Origin: Herbaspirillum sp. GW103
GTDB taxonomy: Bacteria > Pseudomonadota > Gammaproteobacteria > Burkholderiales > Burkholderiaceae_D
Assembly (NCBI RefSeq): GCF_000261365.1
Contig: NZ_AJVC01000003.1
Coordinates: forward strand, 372,001-436,000
Direction of reading: 5' to 3'
DNA length: 64,000 bases
How positions within the stretch are numbered: position 1 is the first letter of the stretch; each line of letters begins with the position of its first letter. Shown here one piece after another: positions 55,011-63,940 of this stretch. The translations under genes were made by a program, and so were the position numbers. The notes beneath the pieces were generated by a model, which was given only the letters and a program-made list of their open reading frames with translations, ran no database searches and was not told the DNA's origin.

Positions 55011-56453
55011 TCACCCCGCCAGTTCTTCCACCAGTTTCCCCACCAGCTTCAAGGCCTGCTCGGTTTCCTTCGACCAGGCATAGCTGTAATTCAAGCGAAT
55101 GAAGTGACTGTACCGGTTGGTCGCCGCAAAGATGCGCCCCGGTGCCACCGTGATCCCCAGCGCCAGGCTGCGGCGATACAACTCCATCGCATCGACCCGG
55201 TGCGGCAATTCCACCCACAGCACATACCCGCCTTGCGGCTCGGACACCTGCGTGCCCGCCGGGAAGAAGCGCAGCACGAAATGCCGCATCATGTCGCGCT
55301 GCTGGGCGAAGGCGCGGCGTACGCGTCGCAGGTGGCGCTCATAGCCGCCCTGCGTCAGGTATTCGGCAATCGCGCGCTGCGGCGCCGTCGGGGTGGCCAG
55401 CGTGTTGAGAAACTTGAGTTTCTCGACCTGCGCCCGATAGCGTCCCGGCATGGCCCAGCCGATGCGATGCGCTGAGGTCAGGCTCTTGGAGAAGGACGAG
55501 CAGTGCAGCACCAGCCCTTCGCGGTCGTAGTTCTTCAGCGAAGAAGGATGGGCATTGCCGTAATACAGTTCGCTGTAGACGGCGTTTTCGATCAGCGGCA
55601 TCTGGTGCTGTTCGGCCAGGCGCACCAGTCTTTCCTTTTCGCTGTCCGGCATCTGGAAGCCCAGCGGGTTCTGGAAGTTGGGCATCACCATGCAGGCCGC
55701 CACCGGTTGCGTCTTCATTCGTTCTTCCAGCACCCCCACGTCGATGCCGCGTTGCGGATCGGTCGGGATCTCCAGTGCCCGCATGCCCAGACGTTCGATG
55801 GCGTGCAGCATGGCGTAGAAGGTCGGCGTCTCCACCGCAATCGTGTCGCCGGGACGGGCCACGGCTTGCAGGCAGAGATTGATGGCCTCGGTGGCGCCGA
55901 CGGTGACGACGATTTCCTCGGGATCGACCTTGAGTCCGTTTTCCAGATAGCGCCGGGCGATCTGGCGCAGCAGGTCGGGATGTCCCGGCGGCAGGTCGTC
56001 GAACACGCTGGACTGGCTGGCGTGACGCGCGATGCGGCCGGCGTATTGCGCCAGCCGGTGCGAAGGGAACAGCGCCGGATTGGGATAGGGTGAGCCCAGC
56101 GGCACGGTGCCATCCTGCTGGATGGTCTTGAGCGTAGCCAGCACCAGGCGGCTGACGTCGACTTCGGTGGATTCCTGCCATGCCGGGTGATCGGCCTGCG
56201 AGGGCGGCCTGATGACCGGGCGGGGAACGGCCTCGGCCTGCTCGCGCACGAAATAGCCGGACTGCGGCTGGCTCTCGATGATGCCGCGGCTTTCCAGCAG
56301 TTCGTAGGCGCGCACCACGGTAGTGACGCTGACCTTGTGCTGCTGGCTGGCGATGCGTACCGAAGCGATGCGCTCGCCCGGGCGCAGCACGCCGTCGCGG
56401 ATGGAGGCCGCGAGCTGGTCGGCAAATTGTTTGTAAAGAGGCGTGACGGCCAT
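55011..56453 (-). CDS. MocR-type regulator (GntR HTH fused to class I aminotransferase fold)
   Basis: A 480-residue two-domain protein: a GntR winged helix at residues 1-75 ('PLYKQFADQLAASIRDGVLR' then PGERIASVRIASQQHKVSV) and an aminotransferase-like domain (about 110-470). The PLP lysine is in LHCSSFSKSLTSAHRIGW. MocR proteins sense PLP-linked metabolites and usually control a divergent gene, here the GST gene 58 bases away. Length and domain order match the family. Confidence 0.9.
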   Translation of the reverse strand: MAVTPLYKQFADQLAASIRDGVLRPGERIASVRIASQQHKVSVTTVVRAYELLESRGIIESQPQSGYFVREQAEAVPRPVIRPPSQADHPAWQESTEVDVSRLVLATLKTIQQDGTVPLGSPYPNPALFPSHRLAQYAGRIARHASQSSVFDDLPPGHPDLLRQIARRYLENGLKVDPEEIVVTVGATEAINLCLQAVARPGDTIAVETPTFYAMLHAIERLGMRALEIPTDPQRGIDVGVLEERMKTQPVAACMVMPNFQNPLGFQMPDSEKERLVRLAEQHQMPLIENAVYSELYYGNAHPSSLKNYDREGLVLHCSSFSKSLTSAHRIGWAMPGRYRAQVEKLKFLNTLATPTAPQRAIAEYLTQGGYERHLRRVRRAFAQQRDMMRHFVLRFFPAGTQVSEPQGGYVLWVELPHRVDAMELYRRSLALGITVAPGRIFAATNRYSHFIRLNYSYAWSKETEQALKLVGKLVEELAG

Positions 56454-56511
56454 GGAGTGGGGATCGGGTCAATGTTAGAGTTCTAGCCCCGCATTCTACA
56501 AGGACGCCGCC

Positions 56512-57183
56512 ATGATCACCGTGCATCACCTGAACAACTCCCGCTCCCAGCGCGTGCTGTGGCTGCTCGAAGAGCTGGGCCTGGACTACGAGATCAAGTT
56601 CTACCAGCGCGACCCCAAGACCATGCTGGCCCCGCCGGAACTGCTGAAGGTGCATCCGCTGGGCAAATCCCCGGTCATCACCGATGGCGATCTGACCATT
56701 GCCGAATCGGGCAACATCGTCGAGTACCTGCTGGAGCGCTATGGTGCCGACAGCGGCCTGCTGCCCGCAGCCGGTACCCCCGAGCGCCTGCGCTACCGCT
56801 ACTGGCTGCACTTCGCCGAGGGCTCGGCCATGCCCTGGCTGCTGCTGGGGTTGATCTTCAGCAAGATGCCCAAGGCCGTGCCGGCCCTGATCCGTCCGAT
56901 TGCCAACATGCTCTCCACCGGCATGCGCAGCCGCCTGGTGGCGCCGCAGATCGAGCGCCAGATGCGCTACATGGAAGCCGAACTGGGCAAGGATGGCTGG
57001 TTCGCCGGCCAGACCCTGAGCGGCGCGGACATCCAGATGAGTTTCGTGGTGGAAGGCATGCGGGCGCGCGGCGGGCTGGATGGGCGCTCTCCCAACCTGC
57101 TCAAGTTCCTTGAAGCCATCCACGCGCGGCCGGCCTATCAGCGTGCGTTGGAGAAGGGCGGACCGTACGAGCTGCTGCGCTGA
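56512..57183 (+). CDS. Glutathione S-transferase
   Basis: A 223-residue GST. The N-terminal thioredoxin-like domain starts 'ITVHHLNNSRSQRVLWLLEE', with the S-R-S/Q-R-V pattern at the catalytic position, and carries the glutathione gamma-glutamyl site GKSPVITDGDLTIAESGNI (about residues 51-70). The C-terminal helical domain has GQTLSGADIQMSF. It resembles the beta/theta-like bacterial GSTs. Divergent from a MocR regulator; followed by its own terminator. Confidence 0.9.
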   Translation: MITVHHLNNSRSQRVLWLLEELGLDYEIKFYQRDPKTMLAPPELLKVHPLGKSPVITDGDLTIAESGNIVEYLLERYGADSGLLPAAGTPERLRYRYWLHFAEGSAMPWLLLGLIFSKMPKAVPALIRPIANMLSTGMRSRLVAPQIERQMRYMEAELGKDGWFAGQTLSGADIQMSFVVEGMRARGGLDGRSPNLLKFLEAIHARPAYQRALEKGGPYELLR

Positions 57184-57207
57184 ATCACGCCTCGCATTGC
57201 AGTCCTG

Positions 57208-57249
57208 ACGGCATCTCCTTCCACTGCGGTGGGGCGGGATGCCGTTTTT
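57208..57249 (+). terminator. Rho-independent terminator of the GST gene
   Basis: The stem ACGGCATC / GATGCCGT, extended internally by GC-rich pairs, is followed by TTTTTG. Confidence 0.75.
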
Positions 57250-57310
57250 GTATCTTCATGTATCGCAAAGTAAAAGTGCTTGCTATGGCTGGCGATGCAA
57301 GGATGAGTCC

Positions 57311-57337
57311 AGATATAATTGAGAATTATTATTATTT
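57311..57337 (+). promoter_or_regulatory. Fur-box-like sequence upstream of the PepSY operon
   Basis: The stretch ATAATTGAGAATTATTATT (inside 57313-57337) is an AT-rich dyad close to the Fur consensus GATAATGATAATCATTATC, placed 56 bases upstream of the PepSY gene ATG. Loci of this composition are commonly iron-repressed. Confidence 0.6.
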
Positions 57338-57392
57338 GGTGCGGGGCTGCCCATCCTCGTGCCGTTCTCTTTCCCGACCTCGCTGCCGTCTC

Positions 57393-58061
57393 ATGAAGCC
57401 CGTTGCCGCCCATTCGCTCCCCGTCGTCGCCGACCAGAAACGTCGCGCCTTCTGGCTCAAGCAGCTGCACCAGTGGCACTGGATCAGTTCCGGTATCTGC
57501 CTGGTGGCCATGCTGGTCTTCGCGGCCACCGGGCTGACGCTGAACCACGCCGCCCAGATCGAGGCCAAGCCCCAGGTCACCCATCGCAAGGCCACGCTGC
57601 CCGCGCCCCTGTTGGCATCGCTGCGCCAACAGGCTGAAGCGGCCGATGCCAACGGCGCCAGCAAGTCGCCACTGCCTGCGGCCCTGCGTGACTGGACCGA
57701 GCGCGAGCTGGCGGTGAGCGTCGATCATCACGACGCCGAATGGTCGGCCGACGAGCTCTACGTGGCCCTGCCGCGACCGGGCGGCGATGCCTGGCTGCGG
57801 GTGGGGCTGGAGGATGGTCAGGTCGAATACGAAAAGACCGACCGCGGCTGGATCTCCTACTTCAACGATCTGCACAAGGGCCGCAATACCGGCGTGGCCT
57901 GGAGCTGGTTCATCGATGTGTTTGCGGTGGCCTGCCTGGTGTTCTGCATCACCGGCCTGTTCCTGCTGCAGATGCACGCCGGCAAGCGCCCGGCGACCTG
58001 GCCGCTGGTGGCGCTGGGGCTGGTGGCGCCCTTGCTGCTGGCGCTGCTCTTCATTCACTGA
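57393..58061 (+). CDS. PepSY-associated transmembrane protein
   Basis: A 222-residue membrane protein with a first helix 'ISSGICLVAMLVFAATGLTL' (about residues 38-57) ending in NHA, a periplasmic PepSY-like region (about 60-165) and two C-terminal helices ('AVACLVFCITGLFLLQ' and a final Leu/Ala-rich helix). The LHQWHW and GxxLNH / FNDLHKGRN histidines match PepSY-TM proteins, which are believed to carry electrons across the membrane (heme-binding in related reductases). First gene of an operon with DUF2271, DUF4198, ApbE and a flavin reductase. Confidence 0.82.
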   Translation: MKPVAAHSLPVVADQKRRAFWLKQLHQWHWISSGICLVAMLVFAATGLTLNHAAQIEAKPQVTHRKATLPAPLLASLRQQAEAADANGASKSPLPAALRDWTERELAVSVDHHDAEWSADELYVALPRPGGDAWLRVGLEDGQVEYEKTDRGWISYFNDLHKGRNTGVAWSWFIDVFAVACLVFCITGLFLLQMHAGKRPATWPLVALGLVAPLLLALLFIH

Positions 58062-58135
58062 ATTCGTCGTTTCCCTCAGCCAGACAAGCTCTTGCGGCTT
58101 GCAGCCAATCATTCTGTCTTCTTTAGCGAGGTCCC

Positions 58136-58681
58136 ATGAAGCGTAGCAAGTCCGCCCTGTTGAAACCGACTGCCCTGGCCCTGGCCATGGCGGCGCTGTT
58201 TGCCGCTGCCGCCCCGGCCGGTGCAGCGGAGATGACTCTCCGGATCGATATCCCGACCCTGAACGTGGCCGAGTATCACCGTCCCTATCTGGCCGCCTGG
58301 ATCGAGCGTGCCGACCAGAGCGTGGCCGCCAACCTGGCGGTCTGGTACGACATGAAGAAAAAGGACAAGGAAGGCGAAAAGTGGTTGAAGGACATGCGCC
58401 AGTGGTGGCGTCGCAGCGGGCGCGAGCAGCAGATGCCCATCGATGGCGTCAGCGGTGCCACCCGCGCCCCGGGTGAACAGAAACTCAATTTCGGCTCCGG
58501 CAAGGGACCGATCGCCAACCTCGCTCCCGGCGACTACGTGCTCATGGTCGAAGCCGCGCGTGAAGTCGGTGGCCGCGAACTGGTGAAGCTGCCGTTCCAG
58601 TGGCCGCCCAAGTCGACCCAGAGCGCCAAGGCTCAGGGCAGCAGCGAATTGGGGGCCGTGACGTTGGACCTGAAGCCCTGA
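58136..58681 (+). CDS. DUF2271 periplasmic protein with a flavinylation-like motif
   Basis: A 181-residue exported protein: signal peptide cleaved near AGAAE (about residue 31), then the DUF2271 core 'DIPTLNVAEYHRPYLAAWIE' and 'LKDMRQWWRRSG'. At residues 103-110 it has DGVSGATR, which matches the D-x-x-(S/T)-G-A-T motif that ApbE flavinylates on the threonine in NqrC and RnfG. Thr 109 is thus a candidate FMN attachment site, and apbE lies two genes downstream. It would be a periplasmic electron carrier (inference). Confidence 0.8.
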   Translation: MKRSKSALLKPTALALAMAALFAAAAPAGAAEMTLRIDIPTLNVAEYHRPYLAAWIERADQSVAANLAVWYDMKKKDKEGEKWLKDMRQWWRRSGREQQMPIDGVSGATRAPGEQKLNFGSGKGPIANLAPGDYVLMVEAAREVGGRELVKLPFQWPPKSTQSAKAQGSSELGAVTLDLKP

Positions 58682-58745
58682 TCCCGTCCACCCGCTTTGA
58701 TTTCCTCACCAGAACAATCAGATCAATCAGAACAAGGAAGCTGCC

Positions 58746-59576
58746 ATGTCGTTATCCCTCCCGCATTTCGCTGCTCGCTCCATGAAGATCGCCGCCCTGG
58801 CCCTGGCCATGAGCCTGCCACTGTCGGCCCATGCCCACCGCCAGTGGCTGCTGCCCTCGGCCACCGTTCTCTCGGGCAATCAAGCCTGGGTCACGGTCGA
58901 TGCCGCCGTCTCCAATGACCTGTTCTACTTCGAACACTTCCCCTTGCGCCTGGATGGGCTGGTGGTGACCGGTCCCGATGGCAAGCCGGTGCAAGCCGTC
59001 AATGCCTCTACCGGCAAGTACCGCAGCACCTTCGATGTGCAACTGAGCCAGCCGGGTACCTACAAGATCGCCGTGGTCAACCATGGCGTCTTCGCCAGCT
59101 ACAAGGTGGATGGTCAGCAGAAACGCTGGCGCGGTACCGCCGAGACCCTGGCCAAGGAAATCCCGGCCAATGCCACCGACCTGAAGGTGACCCAGATGAA
59201 CAGTCGCGTGGAAACCTTCGTCACGGCCGGCAAGCCGAGCCAGGCCGCGCTGGCCACCACCGGCGTGGGCCTGGAGCTGCAACCGCTGACCCATCCCACC
59301 GACCTGGTCGTCGGCGACACCGCTAGCTTCCAGCTGCTGCTCGACGGCAAGCCGGCGTCGGATGTGGACGTGGAGCTGGTGCCCGGCGGCATCCGCTACC
59401 GCGACAAGCTGCAGGACACCAAGCTCAAGACCGATGCCCAGGGCAAGTTCAGCGTGAAGTGGGCAGGTCCCGGCATGTACTGGATGGAAGCCAGCGTCTC
59501 CGACCAGAAGACCTCGCTGCCGCAGGCGACCCAGCGTCGCGCGACCTATATCGCGACCGTCGAAGTGCTGCCCTGA
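58746..59576 (+). CDS. DUF4198 domain-containing periplasmic protein
   Basis: A 276-residue exported protein with a signal peptide cleaved near SAHAHR (about residue 36). It reads 'HAHRQWLLPSATVLSGNQAW', the DUF4198 start with its conserved histidines after the signal, then beta-rich, Ig-like sequence and a final 'KWAGPGMYWMEASV'. DUF4198 proteins recur with PepSY and TonB-dependent receptor genes and may bind metals through the N-terminal histidines; the function is not established. Followed by a hairpin terminator that partly separates it from apbE. Confidence 0.82.
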   Translation: MSLSLPHFAARSMKIAALALAMSLPLSAHAHRQWLLPSATVLSGNQAWVTVDAAVSNDLFYFEHFPLRLDGLVVTGPDGKPVQAVNASTGKYRSTFDVQLSQPGTYKIAVVNHGVFASYKVDGQQKRWRGTAETLAKEIPANATDLKVTQMNSRVETFVTAGKPSQAALATTGVGLELQPLTHPTDLVVGDTASFQLLLDGKPASDVDVELVPGGIRYRDKLQDTKLKTDAQGKFSVKWAGPGMYWMEASVSDQKTSLPQATQRRATYIATVEVLP

Positions 59577-59607
59577 TCGCGCCTGACTGCATTTGATTGA
59601 CCCCGAT

Positions 59608-59635
59608 GGCGCCTGTATTGCAGGCGCCGTTTTCA
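59608..59635 (+). terminator. Intra-operon terminator between DUF4198 and apbE
   Basis: The stem GGCGCCTG / CAGGCGCC with loop TATTG is followed by GTTTTC, 31 bases after the DUF4198 gene and 10 bases before the apbE start. It should reduce read-through into the enzyme genes. Confidence 0.65.
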
Positions 59636-59644
59636 TTGCCGAAG

Positions 59645-60658
59645 ATGACGATGTCCCACCGCGTCCTGATCCCCGTCGACCTGCAAGCCCCGTCCATCCT
59701 GCCGCCCGATGTGGCGCTCCGGCGCCTGTCCGGGCAGACCATGGGGACCACCTGGAGCGTGCAGGCGCTGGCCCCGCGCAGCGTCACGCCGCAGACCATT
59801 GCCGCAGCCATCGAGGCGCAGTTGCAGCGGGTCATCGACGAGATGAGCACCTGGGAGCCCGATTCCCTCATCAGCCGCTTCAACCACGCCCCGGCAGGCA
59901 GCTGGCACGCGCTGCCGCAAGCCTTCTTCACGGTGCTGGATGCCGCGCTCACCATGGCCGTGGACAGCGATGGCGCCTTCGATCCGACCATCGGTCCGCT
60001 GGTGGATTTATGGGGTTTCGGCGCCGGCAGCGTTGCGCGGGAGGCCCTGTGCCTGCCGCAACCGGCGCTGCTGGAGCGCACCCGCCAGCGTTGCGGCTGG
60101 CAGCGCATCCTGCTCGACCGGGCGCAGCGCCAGGTGCAGCAGGCGGGCGGGGTGCATCTGGATTTCTCCGGCATTGCCAAGGGGTATGCAGTGGACCTGG
60201 TGGCGCAGGCGCTGCGCGACTGCGCTTGCGTGAGCTGGCTGGCCGAGGTGGGCGGGGAACTGGTGGGGGAAGGGGTCAAGGCCGATGGCCAACCCTGGTG
60301 GGTGGCGCTGGAACGCCCGCCGCAGGATGATCATCCCGGCATGGTGGTGGCCCTGCACGGCCTGGCCATCGCCACCTCGGGTGACTATCGTCGCTATATC
60401 GACCGCGACGGCCAGCGCCTTGCCCATACCATCGATCCCCGTACCGGTACACCGGTGCGCACTGCACTGGCCTCTGTTACGGTACTGCACCGGCAATGTA
60501 TGGTGGCCGATGCGCTGGCGACGGTGCTCACTGTACTGGGCGAAGAAGCCGGACTGTCCTTTGCCCGTGAACGCGGCGTTGCCGCCCTGTTCATCAGCCG
60601 CCAGGCCAATGGCTTCCGCGAAAGCCTGACCCCGGCGCTGGCCGCCATGCTGGCGTGA
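59645..60658 (+). CDS. apbE: FAD:protein FMN transferase
   Basis: A 337-residue ApbE protein that attaches FMN covalently to Thr/Ser of periplasmic proteins. Signatures: 'SGQTMGTTWSVQ' near the N-terminus, ID-x-MSTWEPDSLISRFN (about residue 65), 'SDGAFDPTIGPLVDLWGFG' (about 104) and 'HLDFSGIAKGYAVDLVAQ' (about 168), plus HTIDPRTGTPV with the magnesium-binding region (about 260). No signal peptide is clear. The start at 59645 or 59651 is uncertain; both follow the hairpin. Overlaps the next gene by GTGA. Confidence 0.9.
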   Translation: MTMSHRVLIPVDLQAPSILPPDVALRRLSGQTMGTTWSVQALAPRSVTPQTIAAAIEAQLQRVIDEMSTWEPDSLISRFNHAPAGSWHALPQAFFTVLDAALTMAVDSDGAFDPTIGPLVDLWGFGAGSVAREALCLPQPALLERTRQRCGWQRILLDRAQRQVQQAGGVHLDFSGIAKGYAVDLVAQALRDCACVSWLAEVGGELVGEGVKADGQPWWVALERPPQDDHPGMVVALHGLAIATSGDYRRYIDRDGQRLAHTIDPRTGTPVRTALASVTVLHRQCMVADALATVLTVLGEEAGLSFARERGVAALFISRQANGFRESLTPALAAMLA

Positions 60659-62172
60659 GCGGCATGATGCAGACCCGTTACCTGATGGCCGCGCTGGTGG
60701 CGCTGACTTACCTGGTGTTCTGCGTGATGACCTTCATCGTCCATCGCCGTGCGCAGCAGCGTCGACAAGCAGAGTGGGGAAGTGTACAGGCCACTGGCCC
60801 GCAGACCGTACTGGTCGTTTTTGCCAGCCAGACCGGTACAGCTGAGCGACTGGCCTGGCAGACCGCGCAAAGTTTGCGCGCAGGTGGCCTGGTGGTGTGC
60901 GTGCTTCCTGCCGGACAGTTGACCGATGTCCATCTGCAAGCCACGCGCCTGGCCCTGTTCGTGGCCAGCACCACAGGCGAGGGCGACGCCCCCGATGATG
61001 CCTCCGCACTGGCCCGGCAACTGGGCAGCAGCGACAGCGCCGCTTTGCCGGACCTGCGTTTCGGCGTGCTGGCCCTGGGCGACCGCAGCTATCAGCAATA
61101 CTGCGCGTTCGGCCATGCGCTGCACGCCTGGCTGTGCCGCCGCCACGCACAGCCGCTATTCGATGCCATCGAGGTCGACAACGGCGACGAGGGTGCGCTG
61201 CGTCACTGGCAGCATCAACTGGGTGTCTTGAGCGGCCACAGCGATGAAGCCGACTGGAGCGCGCCCGCTTATGGCCGCTGGCGTCTGGCCGGGCGGCGCG
61301 TGCTCAATCCGGACAGCCAGGGGGATCCGGTGTTTCACCTGAGCCTGACGCCGCTCGACTTGCCCTCGCCAGAGTGGCAGGCAGGCGATATCGCCGAGAT
61401 CGGCCCGCAGAACAGCGGGGCTGCCGTGGACGCCTTCCTGCATGCGATCGGGCGCCAGGGCGAGTCCCTGCGTGCTGCGCTGGCCACTCGCCTGCTGCCG
61501 CACGAGGCCGACCAGCTCGCCGCATTGCGCAGCTTGCCCGATGAAGAATTGCTGGCAGCCTTGCCGGCGCTGCCGCATCGTGCCTACTCGATTGCCTCGC
61601 TGCCCGCCGATGGCGCGCTGGAACTGATGGTGCGCCTGATGCACCTGCCCGATGGCCGCCCCGGCCTGGGCTCCGGCTGGCTGGGGCTGCATGCGCGGCC
61701 GGGTCAGGAGATCGCCCTGCGCGTGCGCAGCAACGGCAGTTTCCACGGTCCCGGCGATGATCGCCCCTTGATCCTGATCGGCAACGGGACCGGCCTGGCC
61801 GGCTTGCGTGCGCATCTGCGCCAGCGCGTGGCAGCCGGACAGCGGCGCAACTGGCTGCTGTTCGGCGAGCGTTCGCGCCAGCATGACTTCTTCCATCAGC
61901 AGGAACTGCTGGACTGGCAGGCCCAGGGCTGGTTGCAGCGGCTGGACCTGGCGTTCTCGCGTGACCAGCCCGAGCGTATCTACGTGCAGGACAAGGTGCG
62001 CGAGGCCGCCGACGCATTGCGGCAGTGGGTGCAGGAGGGCGCCAGTCTCTACGTCTGCGGCAGCCTGCAGGGCATGGCCGGCGGCGTGGCACTGGCCTTG
62101 CAGGAGATCCTCGGTGAACCTGCCCTGCAGACACTGGCCGAGCAGGGCCGTTATCGGCGCGACGTGTATTGA
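60655..62172 (+). CDS. Membrane-anchored flavodoxin/ferredoxin-NADP reductase-type flavoprotein
   Basis: A 505-residue protein like the sulfite reductase/cytochrome P450 reductase flavoprotein. One N-terminal membrane helix (about residues 10-30), a flavodoxin domain (FMN; 'VFASQTGTAERLAWQTAQSL', about 57-76), an FAD-binding domain with HRAYSIASL (the RxYS motif) and an NADP domain with 'ILIGNGTGLAGLRAHLRQR' and YVCGSLQGMAGGV. It can pass electrons from NADPH through FAD and FMN to a membrane partner, here probably the PepSY protein. GTG 60655 overlaps the apbE stop; ATG 60664 is an alternative. Confidence 0.85.
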   Translation: MSGMMQTRYLMAALVALTYLVFCVMTFIVHRRAQQRRQAEWGSVQATGPQTVLVVFASQTGTAERLAWQTAQSLRAGGLVVCVLPAGQLTDVHLQATRLALFVASTTGEGDAPDDASALARQLGSSDSAALPDLRFGVLALGDRSYQQYCAFGHALHAWLCRRHAQPLFDAIEVDNGDEGALRHWQHQLGVLSGHSDEADWSAPAYGRWRLAGRRVLNPDSQGDPVFHLSLTPLDLPSPEWQAGDIAEIGPQNSGAAVDAFLHAIGRQGESLRAALATRLLPHEADQLAALRSLPDEELLAALPALPHRAYSIASLPADGALELMVRLMHLPDGRPGLGSGWLGLHARPGQEIALRVRSNGSFHGPGDDRPLILIGNGTGLAGLRAHLRQRVAAGQRRNWLLFGERSRQHDFFHQQELLDWQAQGWLQRLDLAFSRDQPERIYVQDKVREAADALRQWVQEGASLYVCGSLQGMAGGVALALQEILGEPALQTLAEQGRYRRDVY

Positions 62173-62296
62173 GGCGGGGAGCGGACGCCTGGCAGGCATG
62201 CACAAGGCTTCATCTGATCCGTGTTTGGCGTGAAATTTGCTTTTTCTCCCCGTTGCGCGAGAGAATGTCACGTCAAATCAATGAGATAAGAACAAC

Positions 62297-63673
62297 ATGA
62301 ACAACATGAGCATATTCACCAGTCTGCTGCTGATCCTGCTCCTGGTCGTGGTCAGCGCCTTTTTGTCCTGCGCCGAGATCTCCATTGCCGCCTCGCGCAA
62401 GATCCGTCTCGAAATGATGTCCAAGGAAGGCGTACAGAACGCCGACCGCGTCCTGTCCTTGCAGGCCCAGCCGGGCAATTTCTTCACGGTAGTGCAAATC
62501 GGCCTGAATGCCGTGGCCATTCTGGGCGGGGTGGTGGGTGAGCCCGCACTCACGCCGCACATGCGTGAGCTGATCAGCACTTTCTATACTGGCCCGCTGC
62601 TGGAAAATGCCAGCTTCGCCATGTCCTTCCTGGTGGTGACGGCCTTCTTCATCCTCTTTGCCGACCTCATGCCCAAGCGCCTGGCCATGGTCGCGCCCGA
62701 GCGCGCGGCGGTGGCGCTGGTCAAGCCCATGCTGCTGCTGGAGACGATCTTCAAGCCCCTGGTGTGGTTCTTCAACAGTCTGTCGAAGTGGATCTTCACG
62801 CTGTTCGGACTGCCGCAGGTGCGCCAGGAAGTGATCACGCCCAACGAGATCCACGCCATGGTCGATGCCGGCGCCCAGGCCGGTGTGCTGCTCACGCAGG
62901 AGCATCACCTCATCGAGAACGTGTTCGAACTGGAAAGCCGCTACGTGCCCTCGGCCATGACGCCGCGTGACAGCATCGTCTATTTCCTGCTGACCGACAG
63001 CGAAGACATGATCCGCCAGAAGATCATCGACCATCCGCATTCGCGCTTCCTGGTCTGCGATGGGCATATCGATGCGGTGCTGGGCTATATCGACAGCAAG
63101 GATGTGTTGAAGCGCCTCTTGAAGGGCGAACAGTTTTCCCTGACCGACAAGGGGCTGGTACATACGCCCTTGTCCATTCCCGACTCGCTGAACCTGTGGG
63201 AAGTGCTGGAACGCATGAAGGCCATGGATGAAGACCTGGCCATCGTGGTCAATGAATATGCACTGGTGGTGGGCATCATCAGCATCACCGACGTGACGGG
63301 CGTACTCATGGGTAATCTCCTGGCCATCACCGAGGAAGAGCAGCAGATCGTGCGACGCGATGAAAACTCCTGGCTCATGGATGGTCTCACGCCCTTGAAT
63401 GATGTGATGAACGAGCTGGACATCGACGAATATCCCAATCCGGTGGGTTATGAAACCCTCGCGGGTTTCATCATGTACATGCTGCGCAAGATCCCCAAGA
63501 AGACCGATTTCGTGCTCTTTTCCGATTTCAAGTTCGAGGTGGTGGACATCGAGGGCAATCGCATCAACCAGTTGCTGGTGACGCGCTTCAAGCAGGACAA
63601 GGCGGAAAAATCGGACAAGTCGGACAAATCGGACAAATCCGATCAACACCGGCAAGCGAGCAAAACCGAATAG
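62297..63673 (+). CDS. CNNM/CorC-type membrane protein (hemolysin family, DUF21-CBS)
   Basis: A 458-residue membrane protein: DUF21 domain with three to four helices (about residues 1-170, starting 'LLLILLLVVVSAFLSCAEIS'), a CBS pair (about 210-335) with AMTPRDSIVYF and DEDLAIVVNEYALVVGIIS, and a C-terminal CorC/HlyC domain (about 350-435; 'PNPVGYETLAGFIMYMLRKI'). Homologues affect magnesium or cobalt efflux; the hemolysin name is historical. The tail is charged, with 'KSDKSDKSDKSD' from a 9-base repeat near 63607-63645. Confidence 0.88.
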   Translation: MNNMSIFTSLLLILLLVVVSAFLSCAEISIAASRKIRLEMMSKEGVQNADRVLSLQAQPGNFFTVVQIGLNAVAILGGVVGEPALTPHMRELISTFYTGPLLENASFAMSFLVVTAFFILFADLMPKRLAMVAPERAAVALVKPMLLLETIFKPLVWFFNSLSKWIFTLFGLPQVRQEVITPNEIHAMVDAGAQAGVLLTQEHHLIENVFELESRYVPSAMTPRDSIVYFLLTDSEDMIRQKIIDHPHSRFLVCDGHIDAVLGYIDSKDVLKRLLKGEQFSLTDKGLVHTPLSIPDSLNLWEVLERMKAMDEDLAIVVNEYALVVGIISITDVTGVLMGNLLAITEEEQQIVRRDENSWLMDGLTPLNDVMNELDIDEYPNPVGYETLAGFIMYMLRKIPKKTDFVLFSDFKFEVVDIEGNRINQLLVTRFKQDKAEKSDKSDKSDKSDQHRQASKTE

Positions 63674-63848
63674 CAGCCCGCCACAAATTCATTTCAATTT
63701 TTCAGAATTTTCCTATGCCCAAAGGCCGTGTAAATCTGGATACTCCCGTCCAGTCGCTTGCTTGAAAGACTGGTACTCGGGGAAAGCAGGCGGCTGTGAT
63801 ACCTGTAGCAATCTGTAGCAAAACGTAGCAGAGGTAGTCGTGGGCTGG

Positions 63849-63877
63849 CCCGCATCCGCAAGGATGCGGGCTTTTTT
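63849..63877 (+). terminator. Rho-independent terminator
   Basis: The stem CCCGCATCC / GGATGCGGG with a GCAA tetraloop is followed by CTTTTTT. It lies 176 bases past the CNNM/CorC gene; the spacer holds three GTAGCA-type repeats (about 63802-63834) and no gene, so a short separate transcript ending here is possible. Confidence 0.85.
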
Positions 63878-63940
63878 GTCTGGACGCGGCGTGAGCAGCC
63901 TTTGCAGCATTGCAGTACAGTCGAGAGTGTCTGCAGATGA

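Noticed and set aside
55339..57123. A 594-codon minus-strand frame
   Set aside because: It runs antisense to the GST gene and out of frame through the MocR gene; the Arg/His/Pro-rich composition is typical of a GC-rich shadow frame.
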